A DNA stretch of 32,308 nucleotides from an uncultured bacterium. Its GTDB lineage: Bacteria; Patescibacteriota; Minisyncoccia; Moranbacterales; GWC2-37-73. The DNA lies in assembly GCA_903885965.1 (NCBI GenBank), contig CAISKQ010000045.1:1-32308 (forward strand), read 5' to 3'. Each line of letters opens with the position of its first letter. The stretch's first letter is position 1. The translations under genes were made by a program, and so were the position numbers. This document shows positions 32,219 to 32,308 of this stretch, one piece after another. A model generated the notes under the pieces. The model was not told the origin of the DNA. It saw only the letters and a program-made list of their open reading frames with translations, and made no database searches.

Positions 32219-32257
32219 TCTGGAATTAACACTTTACTGATAAGTGGTAATTCCAGA
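32219..32257. repeat. Imperfect inverted repeat near window end
   Basis: TCTGGAATTA-A-CACTT and AAGTG-G-TAATTCCAGA: 15 of 16 pairs, 7-nt loop (TACTGAT). No T-run. Unknown role, possibly a repeat end or RNA hairpin. Confidence 0.7.
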
Positions 32258-32308
32258 GTCCACAGGAAATGTTCATAACCTTGTCGTCAAAGTTTACTTT
32301 TTTGTTGC

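Larger units (their letters stand above)
32059..32308. other. Upstream region of rel to the window end
   Basis: Contains the rel promoter (minus strand), a short tandem stretch of TAGTAACTAGTAATCAGTA (32140-32170) and a strong imperfect hairpin (32219-32257). No gene seen; the region is cut by the window end. Confidence 0.55.

Overview
The window looks like the chromosome of a Candidate Phyla Radiation (Patescibacteria) bacterium, probably Parcubacteria-like; this is an inference from content, not a search. The supporting signs are A/T-rich sequence, small divergent versions of universal genes (delta subunit of about 133 aa, Rel without its C-terminal regulatory half, MetRS without its C-terminal appendix), a secreted thrombospondin-type/Cys-repeat protein, DUF4349-like and DUF5666-like anchored proteins, few Shine-Dalgarno sequences, and nearly every intergenic gap filled with short palindromic repeats. 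TGA is used as a normal stop, which argues against the UGA-recoding Gracilibacteria/Absconditabacteria.

Layout: (1) 1-7.2 kb: L25/CTC ribosomal protein, a secreted Cys-rich TSR protein, a small anchored protein, a coiled-coil lytic transglycosylase, and metG-tatD. (2) 7.2-8.5 kb: gene-poor, structured region with one orphan minus-strand gene. (3) 8.4-18.1 kb: a complete F1Fo ATP synthase set in canonical order (atpI-like, B, E, F, H, A, G, D, C), pulled apart by repeats and interrupted by a minus-strand orphan gene, a GIY-YIG nuclease gene and a GxxExxY (PDDEXK-like) nuclease gene. (4) 18.3-25.9 kb: five genes for a membrane complex of the group 4 hydrogenase / complex I family (NuoB-like, HyfB-like, HyfC-HyfE fusion, HyfF-like, NuoC-D/HyfG-like). 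(5) 26-28.4 kb: a duplicated beta-carbonic-anhydrase-like protein and a DUF4349-like protein. (6) 28.4-32.3 kb: tRNA-Leu(CAA), parA, parB, and a divergent short rel gene.

Main discovery candidates: (a) the hydrogenase-like complex has lost all four [4Fe-4S] ligands of its NuoB-like subunit (C to S, E, G, D) and both CxxC nickel-ligand pairs of its large subunit. No ferredoxin-like subunit is encoded. The channel residues of the membrane arm are intact, and the genes sit directly behind the ATP synthase. It reads as a redox-dead, ion-translocating relative of Ehr/Hyf complexes. (b) Several families of palindromic repeats have inserted in frame into conserved genes (tatD, atpG, atpA, atpD), adding peptides without breaking the proteins, like Rickettsia palindromic elements. 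(c) Two nuclease genes inside the atp cluster are each tightly flanked by a different repeat family, suggesting REP/MITE-like elements paired with GIY-YIG or GxxExxY nucleases.

Functionally, the ATP synthase (proton-type c subunit) and the Hyf-like complex probably share the membrane ion gradient. ParAB and Rel are ordinary chromosome-segregation and stringent-response functions.
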